This document shows positions 45,017-53,398 of a DNA stretch of 64,000 nt, one piece after another. Position numbers and translations under genes: made by a program. How positions within the stretch are numbered: the stretch's first letter is position 1; every line of letters starts with the position of its first letter. The notes under the pieces are model-generated. The model worked only from the letters and a program-made list of their open reading frames with translations, was not told where the DNA came from and ran no database searches. The stretch comes from UBA7692 sp964650845. Its GTDB lineage: Bacteria > Bacteroidota > Bacteroidia > Chitinophagales > LD1. The stretch is taken from assembly GCA_964650845.1 (NCBI GenBank), contig CAZYXR010000002.1:1-64000 (forward strand), given 5' to 3'.

Positions 45017-46324
45017 ATGCCATCTCCTACCCCCAATAAAATAACTTGTGTAAAGGATGTGTCCGAGAGTAAAGCCTTCTGCATTAAACCTTGGGTACAC
45101 TTGCACGTTTCGGTTCATGGCAAGGTTACTCCATGTTGTCAGGCAGCGTGGGAAAATTATGAATTTGGAGACATTAACCAAGAAAGTTTTGGCGAAATAT
45201 GGAATGGCGAAAAGATGAGAGAATTTCGCTTAGCGATGCTAAAGGATGATTTTAATTTCCGTTGTCATTACTGCTATAATATTGAAAAAGAGGGGCTTCA
45301 GAGTCATAGAATGCTCACTAACTCAATTTATGCAGACAAATTACCTTGGGTGCTTGAGACAGATGCTACGGGAATATCGCCTAAGGCAAAGCCTGTTTCA
45401 TGGGATATTCGCATTTCCAATTTGTGTAACTTTAAGTGTAGAATTTGCGGGCATCATTCAAGTTCCAGTTGGTATGAAGATGCAAAAGCACTTGGATTGC
45501 AAAGGTCAGTGCATAATGAATCTTTATTTTATGATCGCAAAGTTAATAAAGGGACTAAAGATTTTGATTTGTTGATGCGGCAATTGGATTTTGTGATTCC
45601 CGATTTGGAAGAAATTTATTTTGCCGGAGGCGAGCCTCTTATTGCTAAGGAGCACTATCAAATTCTTCAAAAACTAATTGAACGCGGAAAGACAGATGTC
45701 CGTTTACGCTATCATACCAATTTCTCAAAAACTGTTTTTGGAGGAATAGATGTTTTCAAGTTATGGAAAAATTTTGACGATGTAGGTGTGTGGGCCAGTT
45801 TAGATGATAGTGGGCATAGAGGAGAATTGCAGCGTAACGGGCAGAGGTGGAAAGAAGCAGAAGAGAATCGTGAACGGATGCAGAAAGAATGTGCTAACGT
45901 GTCTTTTGCCATAAATAGCACTATCAGTTTGTTTAATATCCAGCACTTCCCCGATTTTCATCGAGATTGGACAGAAAAAGGTCTCATCTGCATAAATCAG
46001 ATAACTCCACATCTTTTATTACACCCTCTTTATTATAGTATTCAAATATTGCCCAAAGAGATAAAACTTCGGGTTGAAGAAAAAATAAATAGTCACATTT
46101 CATGGATAAAGGAATATGCTCAAGCACATCCTGACTGTATAGACGCTAACGCGCCCTCGGTAGAAAACTTAATCAATGAGTTGAAAGGATACTTAAAATA
46201 TATGAACTCAAAAGATGAAACAAGGCTGATATCGGAGTTCAGAGAAATGACTGCCAAACTTGATAAACTCCGACAAGAAAACACAGCAGAAACATTTCCT
46301 GAATTAGCTGAATTGTTCTTATAA
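45017..46324 (+). CDS. Twitch-domain radical SAM protein (N-terminal auxiliary-cluster domain)
   Basis: 435 residues. The order is reversed relative to most SPASM enzymes: the auxiliary-cluster cysteines come first (Cys22 in FCIKPWVHLHVS, Cys40-Cys41 in VTPCCQA, Cys83/Cys86 in FRCHYC), then the radical SAM core CNFKCRICG (Cys137/141/144), EIYFAGGEPL and GVWASLDDSGHRGE. This matches the twitch-domain radical SAM class. It stands between the divergent SGNH gene and the convergent PhyH7 gene. Confidence 0.87.
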   Translation: MPSPTPNKITCVKDVSESKAFCIKPWVHLHVSVHGKVTPCCQAAWENYEFGDINQESFGEIWNGEKMREFRLAMLKDDFNFRCHYCYNIEKEGLQSHRMLTNSIYADKLPWVLETDATGISPKAKPVSWDIRISNLCNFKCRICGHHSSSSWYEDAKALGLQRSVHNESLFYDRKVNKGTKDFDLLMRQLDFVIPDLEEIYFAGGEPLIAKEHYQILQKLIERGKTDVRLRYHTNFSKTVFGGIDVFKLWKNFDDVGVWASLDDSGHRGELQRNGQRWKEAEENRERMQKECANVSFAINSTISLFNIQHFPDFHRDWTEKGLICINQITPHLLLHPLYYSIQILPKEIKLRVEEKINSHISWIKEYAQAHPDCIDANAPSVENLINELKGYLKYMNSKDETRLISEFREMTAKLDKLRQENTAETFPELAELFL

Positions 46325-46391
46325 AGATTCACCACTATCGGTTGCTGTTCGCTTGCAAGAATTGTATAGTTAAAACTGTAATTGAACCTAT

Positions 46392-47240
46392 TTAAAGGGC
46401 GATTGACTCTTCAACAACATTTTTATTAAGCCACTCAACAATATCTTCTCGAGTCAAAGAAGGTGGGGCGTAATGAAACTTCTTAACTATTGGGAAACGA
46501 TTGTCTTGATTACCCCATGCGTTTTCAAAAAAGAACTGATATGGCACATCATAAACAGTAACTTCTTTCGTTTCATCATTCAAGTAATGGTACAAAAACT
46601 TAGCGTCCGGATGTAATAATCCAAAATGCACCACGGGTCTTGGTTGCGGAGTTAGATTATCAAACGAACCGTGTAACACTTTATCTCCGTATATAACCAA
46701 ATCGCCTGCATTAGCATCAATAACATCGCAGTGTTCCACCAATAATTTTTCGTGTTCCATATATGGCCAAGGAGTATTATGTGGCAACGGATAGCCAAAA
46801 AACGTATGGCTTTTCTTTAGCACATAAAGACGCCCATTTTGAGAAGTAGTATCTACTACCGGCAACCAAATATTATGATAAGAAAAATTCGGCTCATCTT
46901 GTACGCTATAATCTCTGTGTATAACAATAGCACTTTGAGGAGTTGGGTTTTTAACCAAAAAGGTAGCTGCCGGACAAACATAGTTTTTCATGTATTTGTC
47001 CAAATTGGGTTTTACAATAGCTAAAATTCGGTTGCTTAAAGAAAGCGAACGGTCATGCGGTATATCGCAAAGGCTATTCCACAAATTGCCACACGACTGT
47101 CCATCAATGTGGTAATGCGATTCAAAAAGATTTTTCAAATCTGCAATCTCTTGAGTGTTCAAGAGGTTTCTTATAATCACATAACCATCCTCATCAAACT
47201 GTTGCTGCAATTCAGAATTGATAAACTCTGCACTTTTCAT
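46392..47240 (-). CDS. Phytanoyl-CoA dioxygenase (PhyH) family protein 7
   Basis: 282 residues. N-terminal FDEDGYVIIRNLL, triad His108-Arg-Asp110 (IHRDYSVQDE) and His190 (VLHGSFDNLTPQPR), with Arg201. It is on the opposite strand and converges with the twitch radical SAM gene, so it is transcribed independently of paralogues 1-6. The HRD motif and the SHTFFGYPLPHN loop set it apart from them. Confidence 0.88.
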   Translation of the reverse strand: MKSAEFINSELQQQFDEDGYVIIRNLLNTQEIADLKNLFESHYHIDGQSCGNLWNSLCDIPHDRSLSLSNRILAIVKPNLDKYMKNYVCPAATFLVKNPTPQSAIVIHRDYSVQDEPNFSYHNIWLPVVDTTSQNGRLYVLKKSHTFFGYPLPHNTPWPYMEHEKLLVEHCDVIDANAGDLVIYGDKVLHGSFDNLTPQPRPVVHFGLLHPDAKFLYHYLNDETKEVTVYDVPYQFFFENAWGNQDNRFPIVKKFHYAPPSLTREDIVEWLNKNVVEESIAL

Positions 47241-47393
47241 AAACTTACTTTTTGCGAACCTACAATAATTTATCTGATTGCAAAATCTAAGGATGTCATA
47301 TTTTTAGTGAAAATCAGAAGCAGTGGGACATAGTATTGATGAGGCTACAAATAGCCTTTAGCTATATTTTCAATTACCCTCAAATTTTTTTTG

Positions 47394-47401
47394 TAACTTT
47401 G
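47394..47401 (+). promoter_or_regulatory. Probable -7 element of the aspartyl-hydroxylase-like gene
   Basis: TAACTTTG matches TAnnTTTG about 120 bases upstream of the GTG at 47523, leaving a long leader. Confidence 0.35.
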
Positions 47402-47522
47402 CTCAAGATAATAAATTACGTTTAAGTTATTGTAAATCAAATAGGTATATTGCTTTATTGCGCAGAGGCTACCTTTTTGATTCCCTTCTTTTAAAACACA
47501 CACAAAGTAACAACAAACAAGC

Positions 47523-48272
47523 GTGAAACCCAAAGCAGTATTTTTTTTAAACGAGACTGATACATACAACGGTTCGGAACCATTTTTTTATAATCCGGAA
47601 AGTTTTAGCTGGGTAGCTTCTTTGGAGTCAAACTGGCATATCATTCGCGATGAAATGCAAGATATAATATCAGGAAATCAAGAAATAGTTCTTAGTAGCC
47701 CAAACCCCCCCTATCTGTCGCAACCGAGTGCTTGGAAGAATATTTACTTTTGGAATTTCATGTGGCAATATCACAAGAACTGCCGCAGATACCCAAAAAC
47801 TTACAATCTGTTAAAAAGCATTCCTAATCTCACTTTTGCTGAATTTACAGTTTTGGAGCCACATAGCAGAGTTCTCCCCCATATAGGCGAAACCAACACT
47901 ACCATTAGAGGTCATTTGGGAATTGTTATTCCTGGAAAACTACCTTTAGCAGGCATTAAAGTAGGTAATGAGGAAAAAAGTTGGGAAGAGGGTAAAGTGG
48001 TACTATTTAGCGACTGTCACCGCCATACAGTTTGGAACGATACAGACGCAAGAAGATTTGTCTTGGTTTTTGATATTACACGACAAGAGTTTACTGATAA
48101 AAAACTATGGGTAAATGCGCAAAGTCTTTCGGCCCTTACTATTAAATTTTTAGATGAGAAAATGAGACTGTTTATGTATTTACCTAAACCAATACTGAAA
48201 GTTGCGCATAAATGTATCGCAGCTATGTGGTGGTTGTATCTACCCGTTCAAAACAGTAGAAGATTTTTTTAA
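47523..48272 (+). CDS. Aspartyl/asparaginyl beta-hydroxylase-like protein
   Basis: 249 residues from a GTG start. The core matches the AspH/LpxO fold: VLEPHSRVLPHIGETN (His120-x-Gly122), HLGIVIPG, KVGNEEKSWEEGKVVLF, and CHRHTVWNDTDARRFVL with His168 and Arg177/178. AspH enzymes normally lack the acidic ligand, so HxG is expected here. LpxO hydroxylates lipid A acyl chains and AspH modifies proteins, so either is possible. The hydrophobic end (LPKPILKVAHKCIAAMWWL) could anchor it to the inner membrane, as with LpxO. The SGNH gene follows 15 bases later. Confidence 0.8.
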   Translation: MKPKAVFFLNETDTYNGSEPFFYNPESFSWVASLESNWHIIRDEMQDIISGNQEIVLSSPNPPYLSQPSAWKNIYFWNFMWQYHKNCRRYPKTYNLLKSIPNLTFAEFTVLEPHSRVLPHIGETNTTIRGHLGIVIPGKLPLAGIKVGNEEKSWEEGKVVLFSDCHRHTVWNDTDARRFVLVFDITRQEFTDKKLWVNAQSLSALTIKFLDEKMRLFMYLPKPILKVAHKCIAAMWWLYLPVQNSRRFF

Positions 48273-48287
48273 GAGAAATATTGACAG

Positions 48288-49658
48288 ATGAAGAAAAATG
48301 TTGGTGTAATGCTTATGGTTATTGCATTCGCTCTTTCTTTGGCTGAGCTAATACTAAGATTAACAGGGTATTATCCAGGCCAATTTAGAAAGCTGGATGG
48401 GTTTGAGTTGGTTGATAGCTTGATAACATATCAAAACTTTGAAACCGATGAGGGGGGAATTTATAAATTCAGTTCATGGGTGTATGATTCCATACCAAAA
48501 TATTACAACGCCCGAAATGGCAGCGTTACCGCAAAACATGTTGAAGAAAGTTTATACAATGTAGATAACATTGATTATATCTATCAAAGCTATGCTCGAT
48601 TAAGTAATAAAGATGCTGCAAATAATTTGAGCTGGAAGATGGAACGCTATTTTTCAGACGAATCACATGAAAGTGAATTCGAGATGATTGTAAGAAGTTT
48701 AAAAAGAAGTAAGCACAACGACTCAACCGATGAATGGAGCGCGGCTCTGATGAACTATGCCGACAAACCCTATAATCGAGAAGGTTTTAAAGGTATTGAG
48801 TTTAAGATACATAATACTAAACGTAAAAGAATATTATTTATTGGCGACTCGTTTGTTTATGGTATGTCAGCCAGACCTTATTACAATAGTTTTTCAGATA
48901 TTTTACTCGCCAAGGGATACATGGTTTACAGTGCCGGAATACCAGGCACGGACCCTGCGCAGTATGCTGCTATAGCTCGAAAATATTTACCCGCTTTAAG
49001 ACCAGATTTAGTTGTTGTATGCTTCTACCCCGGAAACGATATGATGGGCTTTGAACGGGATGTAAAGTTGGGCGAACCACATGAGCACATTACTAATGCA
49101 GGTTTTTTTCAAAGCAATATCAATGGCAAGTATTATTCTGCTTTAGAAGCCTATGCCTATTATGCTTCATTGATTACAATACCCGAAAACGGAAATGTTG
49201 CTTCAATCTTGTTAAGAAAATCTGCCATTGGAGGATTGTTGTGGGGTGCTATGTTTAAGATAGGTGCAGTGCAGCATCCTGTAATAGACTTAGCAAAAGT
49301 GTTGTATCAAACAGACTTAACCACACAGATAAAAGTTACAAAGCAGTATGTAAGAGAATGGAATGCTTTGGCAGACAGTATGAATATACGCTGTGTTAAT
49401 GTGATCATTCCGGAATATATCGGCCCACAAAACAAACACGGATTTTTACAGCCAGATTCAACAGTTTTATCGCAGATTTTCCCATCGGAGTTTTTTATAC
49501 CCGATTCATTTTCAAAATCAATACATTTTCCTGAAAACGATTGCCACTTCAATAATTTGGGATCAAAAAAATATGCAGACTTTTTGGAGCGGCTGATAAA
49601 AAAGAGCGATAGTACGTATCCAAAAGCAAATGTGGAAGCAGGCAAACCATTGTATTGA
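48288..49658 (+). CDS. SGNH-hydrolase-like protein with N-terminal membrane anchor
   Basis: 456 residues. A signal-anchor (about 5-25) is followed by roughly 150 residues without a recognised domain, then SGNH blocks: GDSFVYG (Ser188), GIPGTDPAQY (Gly), YPGND (Asn250) and NDCHFNNLG (Asp418/His420). All four blocks are complete, so it may remove or transfer an acyl group on an extracytoplasmic glycan. It forms a two-gene unit with the aspartyl-hydroxylase-like gene and closes the accessory region; recQ begins convergently. Confidence 0.75.
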   Translation: MKKNVGVMLMVIAFALSLAELILRLTGYYPGQFRKLDGFELVDSLITYQNFETDEGGIYKFSSWVYDSIPKYYNARNGSVTAKHVEESLYNVDNIDYIYQSYARLSNKDAANNLSWKMERYFSDESHESEFEMIVRSLKRSKHNDSTDEWSAALMNYADKPYNREGFKGIEFKIHNTKRKRILFIGDSFVYGMSARPYYNSFSDILLAKGYMVYSAGIPGTDPAQYAAIARKYLPALRPDLVVVCFYPGNDMMGFERDVKLGEPHEHITNAGFFQSNINGKYYSALEAYAYYASLITIPENGNVASILLRKSAIGGLLWGAMFKIGAVQHPVIDLAKVLYQTDLTTQIKVTKQYVREWNALADSMNIRCVNVIIPEYIGPQNKHGFLQPDSTVLSQIFPSEFFIPDSFSKSIHFPENDCHFNNLGSKKYADFLERLIKKSDSTYPKANVEAGKPLY

Positions 49659-49703
49659 ATTTGTTAGAAGAGGTAGTATTGATTGCAATGTTCCCCCCCT
49701 TCT

Positions 49704-51908
49704 CTAATTCGCCATTTCGCTCATAAACTTCAAGCGCACTAATTGTATGTTTTCAATTTCTATGTCTTCGCCTTCAAATTCATTGTAGGCAGCATCAAGC
49801 GAATCGGTGGGAGCGGTGCGGTAATAATCAAAAATATCTTTCACCAAATCTTCATCTACTATTTCATACAAATAGTAATCTAAATTGAGCTTAGTGCCGC
49901 TGTGTACAATGCTTTCCATTTCATTAATCAGCTCTTGGCGTTTCATGCCCATGTTTTTGGCAATGTCTTCAACAGTTAAGCGTTTATCAATCATTTGAAT
50001 GATTTTAATTTTTTCTGCGCCTTTGCTGGCTATGCCTTTTACTGCAAAATCTGTCGGGCGGTCAATTTCATTTTCTTCAACATACTCGCTTATTAGCTTT
50101 ATAAATGGTTTGCCGTATTTTTCGGCCTTACCTTTGCTTACTCCATTTATTGTGGCAAGCTCTTCAAGCGAAATTGGATAGCGTGTTGCCATTTCTTCCA
50201 AAGAGAACTCTTGAAAAATTACATACGGAGGCAAGTTGAACTGCTTGCCGGTTTTCACCTGCAAGTCTTTCAGCATTTTAGAAAGCGTTTCGTCTATGGC
50301 GGTACTTTGTTTGCTTGCATTGTCTGCAATTACATCTGTGCCGTCATCTTCGTAATTGTGATTTACACTTACTTTAATGCTGTATGGTTTTTTAAGAAAT
50401 TCTAAGCTCTTTTTGTTCAGTTTCAACAAGCCGTATTGCTCAATATCTTTATCTATCAAGCCGCGCATCATAGCATTGCGGATAACAGCATTCCAGTAGC
50501 CTTCGTCAAAACCAGCTCCAATACCAAACCACTCTTGTTTATCGTATTTAAAATCGGTTATTTCTTTTGCTTTTTTGCCGATAATCAATTTTACTATATA
50601 AGGTAAATCGTGATTTTCTTTTACTGCTTGAATCACCTTCAATGCTTGCTGAACATGTGTTTGCACCTCAAGTTTATCTTTGGGATGGCGGCAATTATCG
50701 CATAAACCACCACAGTTATCTTGTTTCAACTCCTCTCCAAAATAATGCAACAAAAACTTTCTGCGACAACCCGAGTCTTCAATGTATGCTACTGTTTCGT
50801 TTACCAATTGTAATCCGCGCTCACGCTCCGCTACCGATTTATCGCGCAGTAATTTTTCGAGTTTTGAAATGTCTTTATAGCTGAAATAGGTAATGCACTC
50901 ACCTTCCATTCCATCTCTGCCGGCACGGCCGGTTTCTTGGTAATAGTTTTCTAAAGATTTTGGAATGTCGTAATGTATAATGTAGCGAATATCCGGCTTG
51001 TCTATACCCATACCAAAAGCAATGGTGGCAACAATAACATCAATTTCTTCCATCAAAAAAGCATCTTGAATGCCAGCGCGTTTCTTAGTGTCTAAGCCAG
51101 CGTGGTAAGCATCTGCTTTTACGTTGTTTACACGCAAAATGCTCGCCAAATCATCAGCAGTTTTTCGGTTTATTACATAAATAATTCCGCTTTTGCCAGG
51201 GCGTTGTTTTACAAATTGTATCAGGTTTCGGTTTGCTAATGTGGGTGTTTTTTTAGTGCGAATTTCGTAGTAAAGGTTTGCTCTATTAAAGCTCGACATA
51301 AAGATGTTCGGCTTGTTCAATGCCAATGTTTTTACAATATCGCTTTGCACTTTGGGTGTGGCTGTTGCCGTGAGTGCCATTACCGGAATGGTGGTGCCTA
51401 ACTGATCAATAATTTCTCTAATTCTGCGATACTCCGGACGAAAATCGTGCCCCCACTCCGAAATACAGTGTGCTTCATCTACGGCAACGAAACTTATTTT
51501 TACTTCCGCAAAAATTTCAACTGTTTCTTGCTTGTTCAAGGTCTCAGGCGCCACATACAGCAATTTGGTTCTGCCTTCATGCACATCCTTTATCACTTGT
51601 GTTTTCTGCGTTTTGTTCAGCGAAGAATTAAGGAAGTGTGCAATTTCATTATTATCGGAATAGTTGCGCATTAAATCCACCTGATTTTTCATCAAGGCTA
51701 TCAATGGCGAAATAATAATGGCTACTCCTTCTTGAATTACTGCAGGCAATTGATAACAAAGCGATTTTCCACCTCCGGTAGGCATTAAAACCAAAGTGTC
51801 TTTACCTGCCAAAACCGAGCGGATTATTTCTTCCTGATTACCCTTAAAGGCATTGAACCCAAAGTTTTCTTGAAGGGCATCGGTGAGTGAAATTTCTTCT
51901 ACACGCAT
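49704..51908 (-). CDS. recQ: ATP-dependent DNA helicase RecQ
   Basis: 734 residues from ATG 51908. Superfamily 2 helicase motifs: MPTGGGKSLCYQLP, AVDEAHCISEWGHDFRPEY, ALTATATP and QETGRAGRDG. The RQC zinc-binding Cys set is CRRKF...CGGLCDNC. An HRDC domain (ISLEELATINGVSKGKAEKYG) and a C-terminal helical region follow. A 62-residue in-frame extension starting at 52094 would reach within three bases of manC; I reject it because RecQ begins at the chosen ATG. 3'-5' helicase in recombination repair. Confidence 0.95.
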   Translation of the reverse strand: MRVEEISLTDALQENFGFNAFKGNQEEIIRSVLAGKDTLVLMPTGGGKSLCYQLPAVIQEGVAIIISPLIALMKNQVDLMRNYSDNNEIAHFLNSSLNKTQKTQVIKDVHEGRTKLLYVAPETLNKQETVEIFAEVKISFVAVDEAHCISEWGHDFRPEYRRIREIIDQLGTTIPVMALTATATPKVQSDIVKTLALNKPNIFMSSFNRANLYYEIRTKKTPTLANRNLIQFVKQRPGKSGIIYVINRKTADDLASILRVNNVKADAYHAGLDTKKRAGIQDAFLMEEIDVIVATIAFGMGIDKPDIRYIIHYDIPKSLENYYQETGRAGRDGMEGECITYFSYKDISKLEKLLRDKSVAERERGLQLVNETVAYIEDSGCRRKFLLHYFGEELKQDNCGGLCDNCRHPKDKLEVQTHVQQALKVIQAVKENHDLPYIVKLIIGKKAKEITDFKYDKQEWFGIGAGFDEGYWNAVIRNAMMRGLIDKDIEQYGLLKLNKKSLEFLKKPYSIKVSVNHNYEDDGTDVIADNASKQSTAIDETLSKMLKDLQVKTGKQFNLPPYVIFQEFSLEEMATRYPISLEELATINGVSKGKAEKYGKPFIKLISEYVEENEIDRPTDFAVKGIASKGAEKIKIIQMIDKRLTVEDIAKNMGMKRQELINEMESIVHSGTKLNLDYYLYEIVDEDLVKDIFDYYRTAPTDSLDAAYNEFEGEDIEIENIQLVRLKFMSEMAN

Positions 51909-52030
51909 ACTGCTATTTTTAATTGCTGAATTTAAAGCTATTTTTTTGTTACTGCCAAAACATCCTGAATAAAACCTCCGAGCAACAAAAGTCAAATCCT
52001 CTTTTTTTAAAAGGGAGCCGAAATTAAAAT

Positions 52031-52061
52031 TTTCGGGCAAATAAAGAAGCGTTACTTTCGC
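52031..52061 (+). promoter_or_regulatory. Promoter of manC, Bacteroidota type
   Basis: TTTT (52031-52034), a 19-base spacer and TACTTTCG (52054-52061), 35 bases before the ATG at 52097. Confidence 0.5.
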
Positions 52062-52096
52062 GCCCGTTTTATAAACTTGAAAGTTACACAACACGC

Positions 52097-53176
52097 ATGA
52101 GTCATACCTACGTTGTAATCATGGCGGGCGGAATAGGCAGCCGCTTTTGGCCCAAAAGCCGCACCGCAAAACCCAAACAGTTTTTAGATATTCTTAACGT
52201 AGGAAAAACGCTTTTACAACTCACCTACGAAAGGCTGCAATCTATTTGCCCTCCCGAAAATGTGTTTGTTGTAACTGCCGATATTTACGAAGACCTGGTG
52301 AAAGAGCAGCTGCCATTGGTTCCTTCAGAAAATATTTTGAAAGAGCCGGTTCGCAGAAACACTGCGCCTTGCATTGCTTATGCCTGCCATAAAATTGCTG
52401 CTGCCGATAAAGAGGCAGGTGTGGTGATTACACCTTCCGATCAACTAATTTTTGAAAACGATAAATACATAAGAATTTTGCGCAAATGTTTGGCGTTTAC
52501 CAATAAGCAAGATGTATTGGTTACCATTGGCGTAAAACCAACCAAACCCTCAACCGGCTATGGCTACATTCAATATTTAGAAAAAGAAGAAAACGAAGGC
52601 TTTCATAAAGTAAAAACCTTTACCGAAAAACCATCTTTAGATATTGCCAAAACTTTTTTGGCAAGTGGCGATTTTTTATGGAACTCAGGCATGTTTGTAT
52701 GGCGCGCAAAAACGATTTTGAAAGCCATGCACAAACACCTGCCAGAAGTAATTGACGCATTTGAAGATGGAGCAAAGGTTTACAATACAGCCAAAGAGAA
52801 AAAATTTATTGAAAGGGCATATTCGGTTGTTACTAATATCTCTATTGATTATGGCGTAATGGAAAAAGCTAATAACGTTTACACTATTCCTGCCGATTTT
52901 GGGTGGAGCGATGTGGGCACTTGGGATTCGCTATATGAAGTGTACGAAAAGGATTATTTAGGCAATGCAGTAAAAGGAGATAATGTAAAAGTGTATGATG
53001 CTCGCAACAATGTGATAATGACTCCTAATGACAAATTGGTAGTGGTACAAGGCATTGAAGGCTTGTGCGTAATAGATACGGGCGATGTGTTATTGATTTG
53101 TCAGCGCGCTAATGAACAAGAGATAAAGCAGATTACGGTGGATTTAAAGGTGGCCGACTTAGATAAGTTTCTATAA
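52097..53176 (+). CDS. manC: Mannose-1-phosphate guanylyltransferase
   Basis: 359 residues. Nucleotidyltransferase signature MAGGIGSRFWPKSRTAKPKQ at the N-terminus, ITPSDQL, KTFTEKPSLD and FGWSDVGTWDSLYE. It is the short form, without the isomerase domain of longer bifunctional proteins. It makes GDP-mannose from mannose-1-phosphate and GTP for envelope glycans. It is outside the oxygenase cluster but could feed it. Confidence 0.93.
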   Translation: MSHTYVVIMAGGIGSRFWPKSRTAKPKQFLDILNVGKTLLQLTYERLQSICPPENVFVVTADIYEDLVKEQLPLVPSENILKEPVRRNTAPCIAYACHKIAAADKEAGVVITPSDQLIFENDKYIRILRKCLAFTNKQDVLVTIGVKPTKPSTGYGYIQYLEKEENEGFHKVKTFTEKPSLDIAKTFLASGDFLWNSGMFVWRAKTILKAMHKHLPEVIDAFEDGAKVYNTAKEKKFIERAYSVVTNISIDYGVMEKANNVYTIPADFGWSDVGTWDSLYEVYEKDYLGNAVKGDNVKVYDARNNVIMTPNDKLVVVQGIEGLCVIDTGDVLLICQRANEQEIKQITVDLKVADLDKFL

Positions 53177-53289
53177 ACAACCCCGCCAAGCGGATGTTAA
53201 AACATGTAAACCGCCTAAGAGTATTTTAAATATCTATTTCGCTCAAGCGTTATTGAAGCACGTAATTCAGGTGGAATTGGGTGAATAAG

Positions 53290-53316
53290 GCGGCTTCATT
53301 TTTTTAATGAAGTCGC
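53290..53316 (+). terminator. Rho-independent terminator after manC
   Basis: An 11-bp stem GCGGCTTCATT / AATGAAGTCGC (one G-T) with a 5-base T loop, followed by a T run. Confidence 0.85.
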
Positions 53317-53398
53317 TTTTTTGTTTTATGGATGTTACATCCTGTATTTCACATCACTACTATTTGTTTTCTTTGCCTCGCTATTAACTGCTACTCAC

